Assembly (NCBI RefSeq): GCF_014697575.1
Contig: NZ_JACJSC010000022.1
Span: 45,383 to 109,382 of the forward strand
Length of the DNA: 64,000 bases
DNA from: Planktothrix sp. FACHB-1365
GTDB taxonomy: Bacteria; Cyanobacteriota; Cyanobacteriia; Cyanobacteriales; Microcoleaceae
Reading direction: 5' to 3'
Part shown: piece by piece, positions 37,451-46,838 of the stretch
How positions within the stretch are numbered: position 1 is the first letter of the stretch
Layout: each line of letters opens with the position of its first letter
The notes under the pieces: model-generated
Database searches by the model: none
Told to the model about the DNA's origin: nothing
What the model saw: only the letters and a program-made list of their open reading frames with translations
Translations under genes and position numbers: made by a program

Positions 37451-38065
37451 CTAAGGTTCAACAATCACAGGGGTTCCGATTTTTACCATCTCAAATAAAG
37501 CCAAAACATCTTGATTAAACATCCGAATACAACCATGAGATGCGGCTTGTCCAACAGTTTCAGTATTCGGAGTTCCATGAAATCCAATATAGTTTTTTCC
37601 ATCTGTCCAAAACCCAATCCAACGCTGACCTAACGGATTATCTGGCCCTGGAGGAATAATTTCTCCGGTAAGGGGATGTTCCCAAGTCGGACGGGTAATC
37701 ATTTGAATCACTTGATATTGACCGACTGGAGTTTCCCAACCTTCTCGACCGACGGCGATAGGATAGCTGGTTTGTACCTGTTGATTTTGATAGACATAAA
37801 CCCGACGTTCATTTAATTTAATCACCAGTTGCAAATTAACTTGAATGGAATCAGAACTGGGTTGTTTGGATGGGGGGAATAAGGTAGAAGTGGCAAATTT
37901 AGGGGTTCTGGGGGTTAAAAATTTAACCGGGGATGGTGCTAGAGGGATGGGGTTTTGAGGGTGAACGGATACCGCCAGCACGGGCTTTGGAGCTTTCTCT
38001 AAAAGTACCGTTGTCCCCAGAATAACGGCTATGAAATGTTTCAGAAAACCTTTTCTTCTAACCAT
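37451..38065 (-). CDS. L,D-transpeptidase (YkuD domain)
   Basis: A 204-residue exported enzyme that makes 3-3 cross-links in peptidoglycan or anchors proteins to it. A hydrophobic N-terminus (FIAVILGTTVLLEKAPKPV) serves as signal or anchor, then a Pro-rich linker. The YkuD domain has the catalytic motif HGTPNTETVGQAASHGCIRM, with the active-site Cys in SHGC. The ATG at 38065 is taken; the longer ORF starts with a TTG. Monocistronic as far as seen. Confidence 0.9.
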   Translation of the reverse strand: MVRRKGFLKHFIAVILGTTVLLEKAPKPVLAVSVHPQNPIPLAPSPVKFLTPRTPKFATSTLFPPSKQPSSDSIQVNLQLVIKLNERRVYVYQNQQVQTSYPIAVGREGWETPVGQYQVIQMITRPTWEHPLTGEIIPPGPDNPLGQRWIGFWTDGKNYIGFHGTPNTETVGQAASHGCIRMFNQDVLALFEMVKIGTPVIVEP

Positions 38066-38358
38066 TGCACTGTTTATATTGAGCAAAAAAATAATTTTAA
38101 GACGACATCATTACTTTTGACAAACTGAGTAGCTCTCACTGTTCCCGGTGCTTTGCTTGTCGTTCTAGCCAATATAGGTAATTTCCTTAAAGGCTGTTAA
38201 ACTGAAGTTATAAAGATAACCGTTACCTATCCACTCTTCTTCACTTCCCCGGGTTGCAGATCTGGAATTTGAGTTGGAGTGCCTTTTTCATAGAAGCTAA
38301 TTCAGTCTGAATTAGCTCTAAACCTGGGAATATTAGACTAAGACACTATTAATAGAAA

Positions 38359-39501
38359 ATGTTAGCTAAATCTCAAGCCACTGGAACAATTCCGTTGGAC
38401 GCGCAGCAAATTTTCGGTTTAATTGACAGTATTTTACCGTTAGAAGTTTGCTTGCATTACCAAATTTTGCCGCTCTGTCTCAAAGATAATCAATTATATT
38501 TGGGCGTTGTTGATTCAGAAGATGAATCAGCCTTAGAATATGTTCAAAAGATTGTATCTTATATGAATTGCTCCATTGTAACTCAGATTATTTCCTCCGA
38601 AGAAGAAAGATCTGTGTTGTCTTCGTATTTATATTATACGCAACAGGCTCAAAAAACTGAACCAATTTCAACAAGTGTTGAACAAACCTTATCTTCTGAA
38701 CCTCAAACTTCTTCCCAAACTTTTATACAAAATTCAGCAGTTCATTCTTCTGTTAAGTCTAAAAATATTACCCCGTCAGAACCTCTTGAATCTTTACCGT
38801 CACTGGTTGCTAATTTTTCTTCTGAGGTCGAAAAGTTTTCCCTGGAACCGATAGAATTAGCATCTCCAGGTTCCTTAAATTTACCCTCAGTTTTAGAGAT
38901 TAAAACAACTGATTTAGAAAATCCGATGGAGGATTTAGCAATATTATCTCCCCATGATTTGTTACAAGAACTGTTAGGAAGAGTGTTAAAGGGGGGGATT
39001 GGGCGACTTTATTTTGAACGTCAAGAAGCCAATTCATCTCGAATATTATGGAGTCAGGATGGCGTTTTACAATCCGTTGTTGCGGGGTTAGAAGATCAAC
39101 AATTTCAGGGGGTAATTAATGAGTTGAAATTATTAGTCGAATTTCCTTTAATTCCTGTTGATCAGCCTCAGCAAGTTGAGATTGAACGAGTTTATCAAAA
39201 TACCCATCTATTATTGCGGTTAAGAGTTACTCCTGGAAGCTTAGGAGAAGAAGCTAACTTACAGGTGTTACGAGGGGCTGCTTTAAAGTTTTATCAAAAA
39301 CAACAGTTATCTAAATTGAGTTTAGATGCTTTACGGCTAACGCAGCAACTTCAAAATAAACTCAGTGAACTTAGCACTCGACTTGCTGTAACACCCCTAT
39401 CCTCAGAAAATTTACTGTTATTAAATCAACTTTTAAAAACAATGGTTCAACAATCAGAAGCGTTAATTCACAAAGGTCAAGATTCGGATACTACTTCTTA
39501 G
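38359..39501 (+). CDS. MshEN-like domain protein, possible pilus/signalling role
   Basis: A 380-residue soluble protein. The first ~100 residues (PLEVCLHYQILPLCLKDNQL followed by YLGVVDSEDESALEYVQKI) resemble the N-terminal domain of type II secretion or type IV pilus ATPases (MshEN/GspE_N), which in MshE binds c-di-GMP. A low-complexity Ser/Thr/Pro linker (about 110-195) leads to a C-terminal domain (about 200-375) with no Walker motif. It is therefore not an ATPase. It stands alone. A role as adaptor or c-di-GMP sensor for type IV pili or motility is a guess. Confidence 0.6.
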   Translation: MLAKSQATGTIPLDAQQIFGLIDSILPLEVCLHYQILPLCLKDNQLYLGVVDSEDESALEYVQKIVSYMNCSIVTQIISSEEERSVLSSYLYYTQQAQKTEPISTSVEQTLSSEPQTSSQTFIQNSAVHSSVKSKNITPSEPLESLPSLVANFSSEVEKFSLEPIELASPGSLNLPSVLEIKTTDLENPMEDLAILSPHDLLQELLGRVLKGGIGRLYFERQEANSSRILWSQDGVLQSVVAGLEDQQFQGVINELKLLVEFPLIPVDQPQQVEIERVYQNTHLLLRLRVTPGSLGEEANLQVLRGAALKFYQKQQLSKLSLDALRLTQQLQNKLSELSTRLAVTPLSSENLLLLNQLLKTMVQQSEALIHKGQDSDTTS

Positions 39502-39555
39502 AAGGTTGGGGGGTGACGGTTAACAACCCACAGTCAACCGCCAGCTATCTGAAGA

Positions 39556-40428
39556 TTAATCAAAAATTAAACCCAGTAGTCCTTTCGTGTAAATATAACT
39601 GAAACCAATTTGAATCCCAAAATCTGTTTCATCTCGAATATAGCCCACACTAGCACGGCCTGTAATTAAGAAACTGTAAGAAATGGGAATATCAATTCCG
39701 GCTACGGCTGAAGGGCCAACGCTAAAGTCATTATTAAAGATATCTTTGTAGATAATTCCTGCTCCTACAAAGGGTGAAAACCGAACTGCGTTTGTTTCAC
39801 TTCTGACCGGAAAATCAGCCGTCAGATGAACTAAACTGGCGCTATCGCTTCCGATGATAATTCCACCCGAATGTAGGGAAAAGTTTTCTGAAAATCCGGT
39901 TTTGGAGAGGCTCATTAAACCTCCTCCTCCTAAACCTGAACCATCTCCTGTAATTCCAATATTCCCTCCCAGTCCTACATAATTATAGTTATTACTTAAA
40001 CGGCGACCATTCTCATCAGCGGCTTTCCGAGGATCTTCGGGTTTTTCTTCTCTTGCTTCAGGTTGTTGAGTAACGGGTAAGGATTGATCTGAATTTTGAG
40101 CAATATTCCACTCAACTCGATCCATCCAATTGTCACTTAAATCGGCGGCTTGTGTGGAGGGAAATGTAGTTTTAGCTTCTGATAAAGTTTGGGGTTGCTG
40201 TTGAATAACTTCCTCGGAGTTATTATTAAGTTCTGTACTTTCAACTGCTAACTGTTCAGGATTTGAATCCGTTGTTTCTGAGATGGTTTTAGACGCAATT
40301 TCTACTGAAGATCCAACAATATTTTGTAAGGAGGATGGAGAGGAAAGTTCTTGAGCTAAAAGTTCACCACCATTTAGGGTGAGTGCTATCGCAGTTCCTA
40401 TAAAAGCCGTTGTATGGAGATTGGGCAT
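39556..40428 (-). CDS. Secreted outer-membrane-like protein of unknown function
   Basis: A 290-residue protein with a signal peptide (TTAFIGTAIALTLNGGELLA) and a Ser/Thr/Gln-rich middle. The C-terminal ~150 residues form an alternating, aromatic-rich pattern typical of a small outer membrane beta-barrel (YVGLGGNIGITGDGSGLGGG, FVGAGIIYKDIF, IQIGFSYIYTKGLLGLIFD). The start is taken at the ATG at 40428; a GTG is four codons upstream. No family was recognised. Confidence 0.65.
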   Translation of the reverse strand: MPNLHTTAFIGTAIALTLNGGELLAQELSSPSSLQNIVGSSVEIASKTISETTDSNPEQLAVESTELNNNSEEVIQQQPQTLSEAKTTFPSTQAADLSDNWMDRVEWNIAQNSDQSLPVTQQPEAREEKPEDPRKAADENGRRLSNNYNYVGLGGNIGITGDGSGLGGGGLMSLSKTGFSENFSLHSGGIIIGSDSASLVHLTADFPVRSETNAVRFSPFVGAGIIYKDIFNNDFSVGPSAVAGIDIPISYSFLITGRASVGYIRDETDFGIQIGFSYIYTKGLLGLIFD

Positions 40429-40681
40429 CGGTAATTGCACTCCTCAACCAATAATTATTTCAGGAAATTTAACATTATTATTATATATAGTTTTCAGAGA
40501 TTATTCCAGATGAGAAACTGTCACAAGCTGCTTAAAAATCTATCTTTAGGCAGATGCAAAAAATAAAAACGGTTATTTTGATTACCAATAAAATAGTATT
40601 AGTTTTAAATTTTGAAAATTAAAGACTTTCTCTTGAAAAGCAAATGAATCGATTATAGGGTAACAACAGCCTCAAAATTCA

Positions 40682-40717
40682 ACCCGGATGGTCAACCTGA
40701 GCATCGAGCATCCGGGT
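40682..40717 (-). terminator. Hairpin after the DAHP synthase gene
   Basis: ACCCGGATG and CATCCGGGT form a perfect 9-bp stem around an 18-base loop, eight bases after the stop of the DAHP synthase gene. Only a weak T-run (TTTT after GAA) follows. Confidence 0.55.
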
Positions 40718-40724
40718 CAAGGAA

Positions 40725-41786
40725 TTAACCGACAACGGCTAGTTCTTTAGGCCAACGGCCTACCGCTTTACCCATCACAGACAGTTCTTGCATTAAGTGG
40801 TCAAACCGATCTGGGGTTAGAGATTGAGGGCCATCGGACAAGGCTTTTGCTGGGTTGGGATGGACTTCAATCATTAAAGAATCGGTTCCGGCGGCAATGG
40901 AGGCCATCGCCATAGAAGGAACGTATTCTGCGACACCAATCCCATGACTGGGATCGATCATAATCGGGAGGTGAGTCAGCGATCGCAATACGGGAATCAC
41001 GGATAAATCCAGAGTATTGCGGGTATATTGACGGTCAAAACCCCGAACGCCCCGTTCGCATAAAATCACGTTTGGGTTTCCGCCTGCGAGAATATATTCC
41101 GCCGCCATTAACCACTCTTCAATGGTGGCAGACATTCCGCGTTTGAGGAGGACAGGTTTATCTTGGGCTCCCACTTTTTTCAACAAAGAGAAGTTCTGCA
41201 TATTGCGAGCGCCAATTTGAATAATATCGGCGACTTCTCCTAATTTTTCCAAATCTTCGGCATCCATTAACTCCGTAATAATACCGAGTCCGGTGGCTTC
41301 CCGTGCGGCGGCTAATAATCCTAGGGCGCTTTCACCGTGTCCTTGAAACGCATAAGGAGAGGTACGAGGCTTAAAGGCTCCACCCCGCAGGAATTTAGCG
41401 CCAGCGGCTTTCACTCGTTTAGCGGTTTCGACAATCATCTCTTCGTTTTCCACTGAGCAAGGCCCAGCAACGACAACGAGGGGATGGTGTTCGCTAAAGG
41501 TAACATCTCCAGCCGGAGTTGGAACGGTAACTTCGCTGGCTTCTCCTTGACGATAGGTGCGACTGACCCGTTTATAGGGTTTTTCGACCCGTAAAACATC
41601 CTCAATGAAAGGACTCATTTCCCGCAGTTGCAAGGGGTCAAGGTCTGCCGTTTCACCGACTAACCCAATCACCACTTTGTGTTTACCAACAATTTTTTCC
41701 GGTGATAATCCCCAACTGGTGTTGAGATCTGCATTTAAACGTTCAATTTCGGCTTCCGGTGTGCCGACTTTCATTACTATAATCAT
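40725..41786 (-). CDS. aroF: 3-deoxy-7-phosphoheptulonate synthase (DAHP synthase, type I-beta)
   Basis: A 353-residue enzyme for the first step of the shikimate pathway (PEP plus erythrose 4-phosphate). An N-terminal ferredoxin-like regulatory domain (1-~75) precedes the barrel (VVAGPCSVENEEMIVETA, FLRGGAFKPRTSPYAFQG, QIGARNMQNFSLLK, IDPSHGIGVAEYV). The type I-beta form with this N-terminal domain is usually feedback-controlled by tyrosine or phenylalanine. It starts MIIVMKVGTPE, and a second ATG four codons on is possible. Confidence 0.95.
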   Translation of the reverse strand: MIIVMKVGTPEAEIERLNADLNTSWGLSPEKIVGKHKVVIGLVGETADLDPLQLREMSPFIEDVLRVEKPYKRVSRTYRQGEASEVTVPTPAGDVTFSEHHPLVVVAGPCSVENEEMIVETAKRVKAAGAKFLRGGAFKPRTSPYAFQGHGESALGLLAAAREATGLGIITELMDAEDLEKLGEVADIIQIGARNMQNFSLLKKVGAQDKPVLLKRGMSATIEEWLMAAEYILAGGNPNVILCERGVRGFDRQYTRNTLDLSVIPVLRSLTHLPIMIDPSHGIGVAEYVPSMAMASIAAGTDSLMIEVHPNPAKALSDGPQSLTPDRFDHLMQELSVMGKAVGRWPKELAVVG

Positions 41787-41905
41787 TTATCCTGGAATGA
41801 TCGGTTGATCAAACTTAAAAAACTGGAATTGTTTCAGAAAATACAGGGACGTTAAACTAAATTTAGCGTATTACAATTCAACTTTGGACGTAAAGTTTTG
41901 AATTC

Positions 41906-42442
41906 TTAATTTTTCTGATTTTTTTGCCGTGCAGCTTTCCATCCGTCCTGCATTCGCCCTAAATTCAGTTTAAATTCTTGCCAGCCTAAAACACTTCCTG
42001 AGACGTCTTCATCCCAGGATGCTGACAGAACGCCATAGCTTAAACCCACGACACTTAACCCAAAAAACCCCATACTAATCATCACAACAATGCTATGGGG
42101 AAAGAGAAACAAGTCTTGGGTAATTACAAAATAACTCCCAATGAATGTTCCTAAGCCCATCAGCAAAGGTAGTCCCGCTAAAACGACCATTCGAGAGAGC
42201 ATCCGTTGACTGACTTGCTCTGGAATTGCCGTTTCTTCACGAGTATAACGACGCTTAGTGTCTTTCGTTTTTTGGGGTTGAGGTTGGGATGAAGTAGCAG
42301 TCGCCTTGACCTTTTGATCAGGTTTTGTCGATTTTGGGTCTGAAGCTGCCTTAACAGGAGGTTTTGAAGTCGCTTTATTATTTTTTTTGCGATTTTTCCT
42401 CGGTTCAAAGGCGGGACGTGCGGGAGGAGGTTCAGAGGACAT
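41906..42442 (-). CDS. PAM68-type photosystem II assembly protein
   Basis: A 178-residue protein with a long basic, Lys/Pro/Thr-rich N-terminus (1-~75) and then two membrane helices (VVLAGLPLLMGLGTFIGSYF and VVMISMGFFGLSVVGLSYG). The segment ASWDEDVSGSVLGWQEFKLN is typical of the DUF3464/PAM68 family. PAM68 aids photosystem II assembly and chlorophyll insertion into CP47; here it shares the window with psbB but not its operon. It lies in the thylakoid membrane. rpsO is next upstream on the same strand, 84 bp away. Confidence 0.9.
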   Translation of the reverse strand: MSSEPPPARPAFEPRKNRKKNNKATSKPPVKAASDPKSTKPDQKVKATATSSQPQPQKTKDTKRRYTREETAIPEQVSQRMLSRMVVLAGLPLLMGLGTFIGSYFVITQDLFLFPHSIVVMISMGFFGLSVVGLSYGVLSASWDEDVSGSVLGWQEFKLNLGRMQDGWKAARQKNQKN

Positions 42443-42526
42443 AGGTTTAAAAGATGGGTCTGGAAATGCAGGAGGAAAGCTAAGGTCACAGATTAAGGCT
42501 TCGGTTGTTACGCCAGTCGCAGAATT

Positions 42527-42796
42527 CTAACCCCGAATACCCAGACGTGCAATTAAGGCTTTATAGCGTTCTCTATCTTGGCCTTGTAAGAAGCTTAACA
42601 GACGTTTGCGACGGCCAATCATTAGTAAAAGTCCACGCCGAGAGGAGTGATCTTTTTTATTGATTTTTAAGTGTTCGCTGAGTTTATTAATTCGTTCTGT
42701 CAGCATTGCCACTTGCACTTCACAGGAACCGGTATCGGTTTCATGGGTTTGGTGCTCGGACATGATTTCTTGTTTACGCTGCTGTGTGAGAGCCAT
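42527..42796 (-). CDS. rpsO: 30S ribosomal protein S15
   Basis: An 89-residue ribosomal protein that binds the central domain of 16S rRNA. The full family pattern is present: [40 protein letters not shown] and [12 protein letters not shown]. It is followed by the PAM68 gene on the same strand, 84 bp away, a likely co-transcript. Confidence 0.97.
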   Translation of the reverse strand: MALTQQRKQEIMSEHQTHETDTGSCEVQVAMLTERINKLSEHLKINKKDHSSRRGLLLMIGRRKRLLSFLQGQDRERYKALIARLGIRG

Positions 42797-42885
42797 AGTT
42801 GTTGAATCTCAAGTTAATCCGTAATTTGCCACAATCATTTAGAATACCATACTTTTGATCAGTTTTAATGGGTGTCAGCTGTTGA

Positions 42886-42985
42886 CGGTTGGCTGTTGGC
42901 GGTTGGCTGTGTAGAGACGTGCCATGGCACGTCTCTACTGACGGTTGGTGGTTTACTGTCCTTCTATTCCCTATTGCCTATTCCC
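42886..42985. repeat. Heptamer-like repeats around a perfect 28-bp palindrome
   Basis: GTTGACGGTTGGCTGTTGGCGG-type repeats precede a perfect palindrome at 42911-42938 (arms GTAGAGACGTGCC and GGCACGTCTCTAC). A second repeat block with CTATTGCC/ATTCCC follows. The palindrome is the cleanest copy of the family at 3519, 4226 and 20305. The block sits between rpsO and the STAND gene and would be a divergent regulatory region or boundary. Confidence 0.75.
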
Positions 42986-43014
42986 CATTGCCTATAATTA
43001 AATCAATCTAGCTC

Positions 43015-46000
43015 ATGGGTGAGAACGTGGGAATTCTCGATTTAGTTAGTCAACGCAATCTCCGTGTATTAACAACCTTTGGGGCGATTGGGGCTGGGCA
43101 TCTCGCTTGTTACCTGATTCCTGGTTTACAAGAAATTGGCCTACTAAAATGCGTTGGTGAAATTGGTGCAGGGGTTGCTGGGAGCATATTTGCAAGTGAT
43201 CTTGGGGCCATTGCTGACAGTCTGGGAAAACAGGATATTCTCTCTAACAACGACCTCACCAAAGCCGTCGGATTAGCTGTTGGGTTATTATTAGAGTCCA
43301 TCGCTACCTCAGAACAATACCGCAGTTTCCAGAAACCTTTAAAAAAATTAGCGAAAGCCGCGCCGAAAAAGTGGCTGGAATTGGCAGAAGCCAACCGCAA
43401 CGGCGAAATTAATATTATTGATCCGATCCAAGAGGAAGAATTAGTTAACCTTTTTTCTCAAACCCATGATGACTTTTTTAACCAACAACCCCTAACTCCC
43501 GCAGACTGGGAAAGTCTATTAAAAGATTGGTTATGCCCTGAAGTCGGGATCACCTTACCACCGGATGTAATCACCGGAGTTGCCCAAATCTTAGCCGAGA
43601 AATTCCCGAAAGCCTTACGCGAAGTGTTAAAACGGGATGCTGAACAGGGAGGGAAAGCCTTTGGGGGGTTAATGTTATCCCTGTTGGGGCAAATTTTAGC
43701 CACCTTGCGAGATCAGCCCCAACAAACAGCTAATTTAGAACCGATTCAAGCGGGTTTAACAGAGATTAAAAAGTTACAGAAGGATCATACAGAACAGTTT
43801 AAAAAGTTGGGAACTGAGATGGAATCGGGGTTTGATGCCCTCTTACAACAGTTGGGAATAACTCAGGCACAAATTCAAGAATTGCGGGGTTGGTTATCAG
43901 AGGAATTACAGACCTTACAAGAGACAATGACCGCCGGATTCGAGCAAGTTGGTCAACAGAATCAAGAGTTAAAACAAATAGCAGAACAGGGTTTTGAGAC
44001 GATTATCGGCTTCTTTGAGCGAGACAAATCGAAAATTCAAGCGATTTCCTTTAGTCTAAATACCACACCCCCGGCGGTGATGTATTGGCAAGGGCGAGAA
44101 GCGGATTTAGCGATTGTTAACGGTTGGTTAGACGATGAAAATAATAAACTAGGTGTGATTGTAGCGATCGCTGGGATGGGAAAATCAACCCTGGCGGCCA
44201 AAGTCTTTAACGACAGAACGGATTTTGTTGATAAATTGTGGCTAGATTTAAGCCAACGTCCCCTATTCTCGATTGTCGCCCAGGGTATTTTAACTCAGTT
44301 GGGAAAACTGTCTCCAGATCGGTTAAAAGAAATTGAAGAAACTCGTTTAACCGAGGTTTTAATCCACTGTCTGCAACAACAACGGTTTTTACTAATCTTA
44401 GATAATCTGGAATCGGTGCTCCAAGATGAAGGCTATCAGAATTTCTTGCAACAGTGGCTAGGGAAATGTCATCAGACAGAAATTCTGGTCACGACCCAAG
44501 TTGTGCCGAAGTTAGTCCAAGATAAACCCACAGAATTAGCCCTACAGGGACTTTCAGCAACGGAAGGAAGACAATTACTTCAAAATTTAGACATTGGAGG
44601 GACAGAGGCGGAATTGGAGGCTTTTGTGGCTAAGGTGAATGGCCATCCTCTGACCTTGCGACTGGTGGCGGGGTTACTGAATGGGGAAATCGGCGCCGGG
44701 GCGACTATTGGGGATTTAGCCGCGTTAGGAATAGCCGATGTCAGGGAGTTGATGGGGCGGTTACAGGGATTTCACCGTCAGGAGGCGGTGCAGTTGGTGG
44801 CTGTATTGGATGCCAGTTTTAACCATTTATCGGAGAAGTTACAACGGGTGTTGTTGTCCTTGGTGGTGTTGCGTTGGGGGTTTGATGGGGTGACGGCGAC
44901 GGCTATTTCTGGGGAAACGGTGGCGGATAAGGAATTGCGGGAGTTAGGGAAACGGGGATTTTTGGCATCGGAAACCAGGGGAGTTTATACGTTTCTGCCC
45001 TTGATTTTGGAGTATCTCAAGTATCGGGTGGGGGATTTAACGGGAGCGCATCAGAAGGCAATTGAATTTTATCAAAGTCGGTTTAAATCCCGTGACCACT
45101 GGCAGACGGTGGACGATGTGCGGGAATATTTGGAGGTGTTTTATCATTGGTGCGAGTTGGGGGAATATAAAGCAGCGTTTGATGTGATTTATGATGGAAG
45201 TTATAACGATAATTGTGTTGCTAAATTTCTCGAATTACGCGGTAATAACCAACTCCGTACTGAACTCTATCAGGAATTGGTTGAACATCTTACCGATAAG
45301 CAAGACTGGCGATATTGTGCCTCTTTAATTTCGTTAGGCAATGCTTACCGTTTCCTAGGACGCTACGAAGAAGCGATATCCTATTACGAGCAATCTCTGG
45401 AAATTGAACGAAAGATTGGGAATAGACAGGGGGAAACTGCTTCTTTAAACGGTTTAGGCAATGTTTACAATTCCCTAGGACGCTACGAAGAAGCGATATC
45501 CTATCACCAGCAATCTCTGGAAATTTACCGCGAGATTGCGGATAGAGGGGGGATAGCTATTTCTTTAGGTAATTTAGGTGCTGCTTACAATTCCCTAGGA
45601 CGTTACGAAGATGCCATATCTTATCACCAGCAATCTCTGGAAATTAAACGAGAGATTGGTGCAGATAGAGGGGGGGTAGCTATTTCTTTAGGGAATTTAG
45701 GCAATGTTTACAATTCCCTAGGACGCTACGAAGAAGCGATATCCTATCACCAGCAATCTCTGGAAATTAAACGAGAGATTGGGAATAGACGGGGGGTAGC
45801 TATTTCTTTAGGCAATTTAGGCAATGTTTACAATTTCCTAGGACGCTACGAAGAAGCTATATCTTATCACCAGCAATCTCTGGAAATTAAACGAGAGATT
45901 GGGAATAGACGGGGGGTAGCTGATTCTTTAAACGGTTTAGGCAATGTTTACAATTCCCTAGGACGCTACGAAGATGCCATATCTTATCACCAGCAATCTC

Positions 46001-46524
46001 TGGAAATTCAACAAGAGATTGGGGATAGACGGGGGGTAGCTGATTCTTTAAACGGTTTAGGCAATGCTTACAATTCACTAGGATGCTACGAAGATACTAT
46101 ATCCTATCACCAGCAATCTCTGGAAATTCGACGAGATATTGGGGATAGACGGGGGGTAGCTGATTCTTTAAATGGTTTAGGAGAAGTCTATGATGGTTTA
46201 GAAGACTATCAACAAGCTCTTTCTTTGTATCAAGAGGCTTTGACTATTGCAACAGAAATCAAAAGTCCTCAATACCAAGCTGAAATCTGGTTTAACTTTG
46301 GTAAAACCCTAACTAAACTTAACCGCATTCCCGACGCCATAGGTGCGTACCGTAATGCTCGCCAATTCTATCAACAAATGCAACTCGATCACAAAATCCA
46401 AGAATGCGATCGCGCCCTTGAGCAACTCGAAACCCCACCTATTCCGCCATCCCCGACCCTGTGGCAAAAAATTCGTCGCTGGTTTAGTCAAATCAAGCAA
46501 TTTTTCCGCCAGTTATTCTCCTAG
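43015..46524 (+). CDS. STAND-type NTPase with TPR repeats
   Basis: A 1169-residue signal-transduction ATPase. The N-terminal part (1-~330) is helical, with a hydrophobic start (LRVLTTFGAIGAGHLACYLIPG) and a coiled coil. An NB-ARC-type NTPase domain follows: Walker A at about 383-394 (VAIAGMGKSTLA), Walker B FLLILDNLESVL. A winged-helix-like region (about 580-690) leads to about nine TPRs (772-1130), of which six are nearly identical 40-residue units (YNSLGRYEEAISYHQQSLEI). The C-terminus is basic and aromatic (LWQKIRRWFSQIKQFFRQLF). STAND proteins oligomerise upon ligand binding; several are phage-defence sensors. No effector domain is recognised at the N-terminus. A defence or regulatory role is inferred. 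Confidence 0.85.
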   Translation: MGENVGILDLVSQRNLRVLTTFGAIGAGHLACYLIPGLQEIGLLKCVGEIGAGVAGSIFASDLGAIADSLGKQDILSNNDLTKAVGLAVGLLLESIATSEQYRSFQKPLKKLAKAAPKKWLELAEANRNGEINIIDPIQEEELVNLFSQTHDDFFNQQPLTPADWESLLKDWLCPEVGITLPPDVITGVAQILAEKFPKALREVLKRDAEQGGKAFGGLMLSLLGQILATLRDQPQQTANLEPIQAGLTEIKKLQKDHTEQFKKLGTEMESGFDALLQQLGITQAQIQELRGWLSEELQTLQETMTAGFEQVGQQNQELKQIAEQGFETIIGFFERDKSKIQAISFSLNTTPPAVMYWQGREADLAIVNGWLDDENNKLGVIVAIAGMGKSTLAAKVFNDRTDFVDKLWLDLSQRPLFSIVAQGILTQLGKLSPDRLKEIEETRLTEVLIHCLQQQRFLLILDNLESVLQDEGYQNFLQQWLGKCHQTEILVTTQVVPKLVQDKPTELALQGLSATEGRQLLQNLDIGGTEAELEAFVAKVNGHPLTLRLVAGLLNGEIGAGATIGDLAALGIADVRELMGRLQGFHRQEAVQLVAVLDASFNHLSEKLQRVLLSLVVLRWGFDGVTATAISGETVADKELRELGKRGFLASETRGVYTFLPLILEYLKYRVGDLTGAHQKAIEFYQSRFKSRDHWQTVDDVREYLEVFYHWCELGEYKAAFDVIYDGSYNDNCVAKFLELRGNNQLRTELYQELVEHLTDKQDWRYCASLISLGNAYRFLGRYEEAISYYEQSLEIERKIGNRQGETASLNGLGNVYNSLGRYEEAISYHQQSLEIYREIADRGGIAISLGNLGAAYNSLGRYEDAISYHQQSLEIKREIGADRGGVAISLGNLGNVYNSLGRYEEAISYHQQSLEIKREIGNRRGVAISLGNLGNVYNFLGRYEEAISYHQQSLEIKREIGNRRGVADSLNGLGNVYNSLGRYEDAISYHQQSLEIQQEIGDRRGVADSLNGLGNAYNSLGCYEDTISYHQQSLEIRRDIGDRRGVADSLNGLGEVYDGLEDYQQALSLYQEALTIATEIKSPQYQAEIWFNFGKTLTKLNRIPDAIGAYRNARQFYQQMQLDHKIQECDRALEQLETPPIPPSPTLWQKIRRWFSQIKQFFRQLFS
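45330..46190 (+). repeat. 120-bp tandem repeats encoding TPR units
   Basis: About seven tandem units of 120 bp, many differing at only a few bases (for example GGACGCTACGAAGAAGCGAT and CACCAGCAATCTCTGGAAAT recur in each). One unit has three extra bases (GIGADR versus IGNR). The identity at third positions shows recent homogenisation. This is coding, not a CRISPR array: there are no unique spacers. Confidence 0.9.
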
Positions 46525-46574
46525 TCCTAACCCCATATTTCAGTTAACATCAACCCCAAAATTTAATCTATATT

Positions 46575-46838
46575 ATGAAACAAGAACTTATTCAAGAACT
46601 CGAAACTACACCCGACTTTGTAATTGAGGAAGTTTATCACTTCTTGATTTTCCTGAAAACCAGACTCAAAACCAGAAACACAACGGATTCAACCCTACCC
46701 AAACTTGATAATTCTATCTTAAATATGGTCGATGAAATCATATCAGAAGTCCCTCCCGAAGAATGGGAAAAACTTCCTAAAGATTTTGCCCAAAATATTG
46801 ATTATTATTTGTATGGCGCGCCCAAAGGTGAAGAATGA
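46575..46838 (+). CDS. DUF2281-like antitoxin
   Basis: An 87-residue protein (MKQELIQELETTPDFVIEEV, YHFLIFLKTR) of the short helical DUF2281-like type that is often the antitoxin partner of PIN toxins. The C-terminus (PPEEWEKLPKDFAQNIDYYL, YGAPKGEE) probably wraps the toxin active site. Its stop overlaps the toxin start (ATGA at 46835), the usual coupling of a type II pair. It starts 50 bp after the STAND gene. Confidence 0.8.
   Translation: MKQELIQELETTPDFVIEEVYHFLIFLKTRLKTRNTTDSTLPKLDNSILNMVDEIISEVPPEEWEKLPKDFAQNIDYYLYGAPKGEE

Noticed and set aside
42178..42489. 103-codon ORF rich in Leu over the PAM68 gene
   Set aside because: It is an alternative frame of the Lys/Pro-rich PAM68 N-terminus; only the other frame has the conserved membrane segments.
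45330..46190. Possible CRISPR-like array
   Set aside because: The period is 120 bp, the whole unit is repeated and stays in frame as TPRs; there are no unique spacers.
46343..46627. 94-codon ORF across the end of the STAND gene
   Set aside because: It is out of frame with the STAND gene and with the antitoxin gene and lacks a ribosome binding site.
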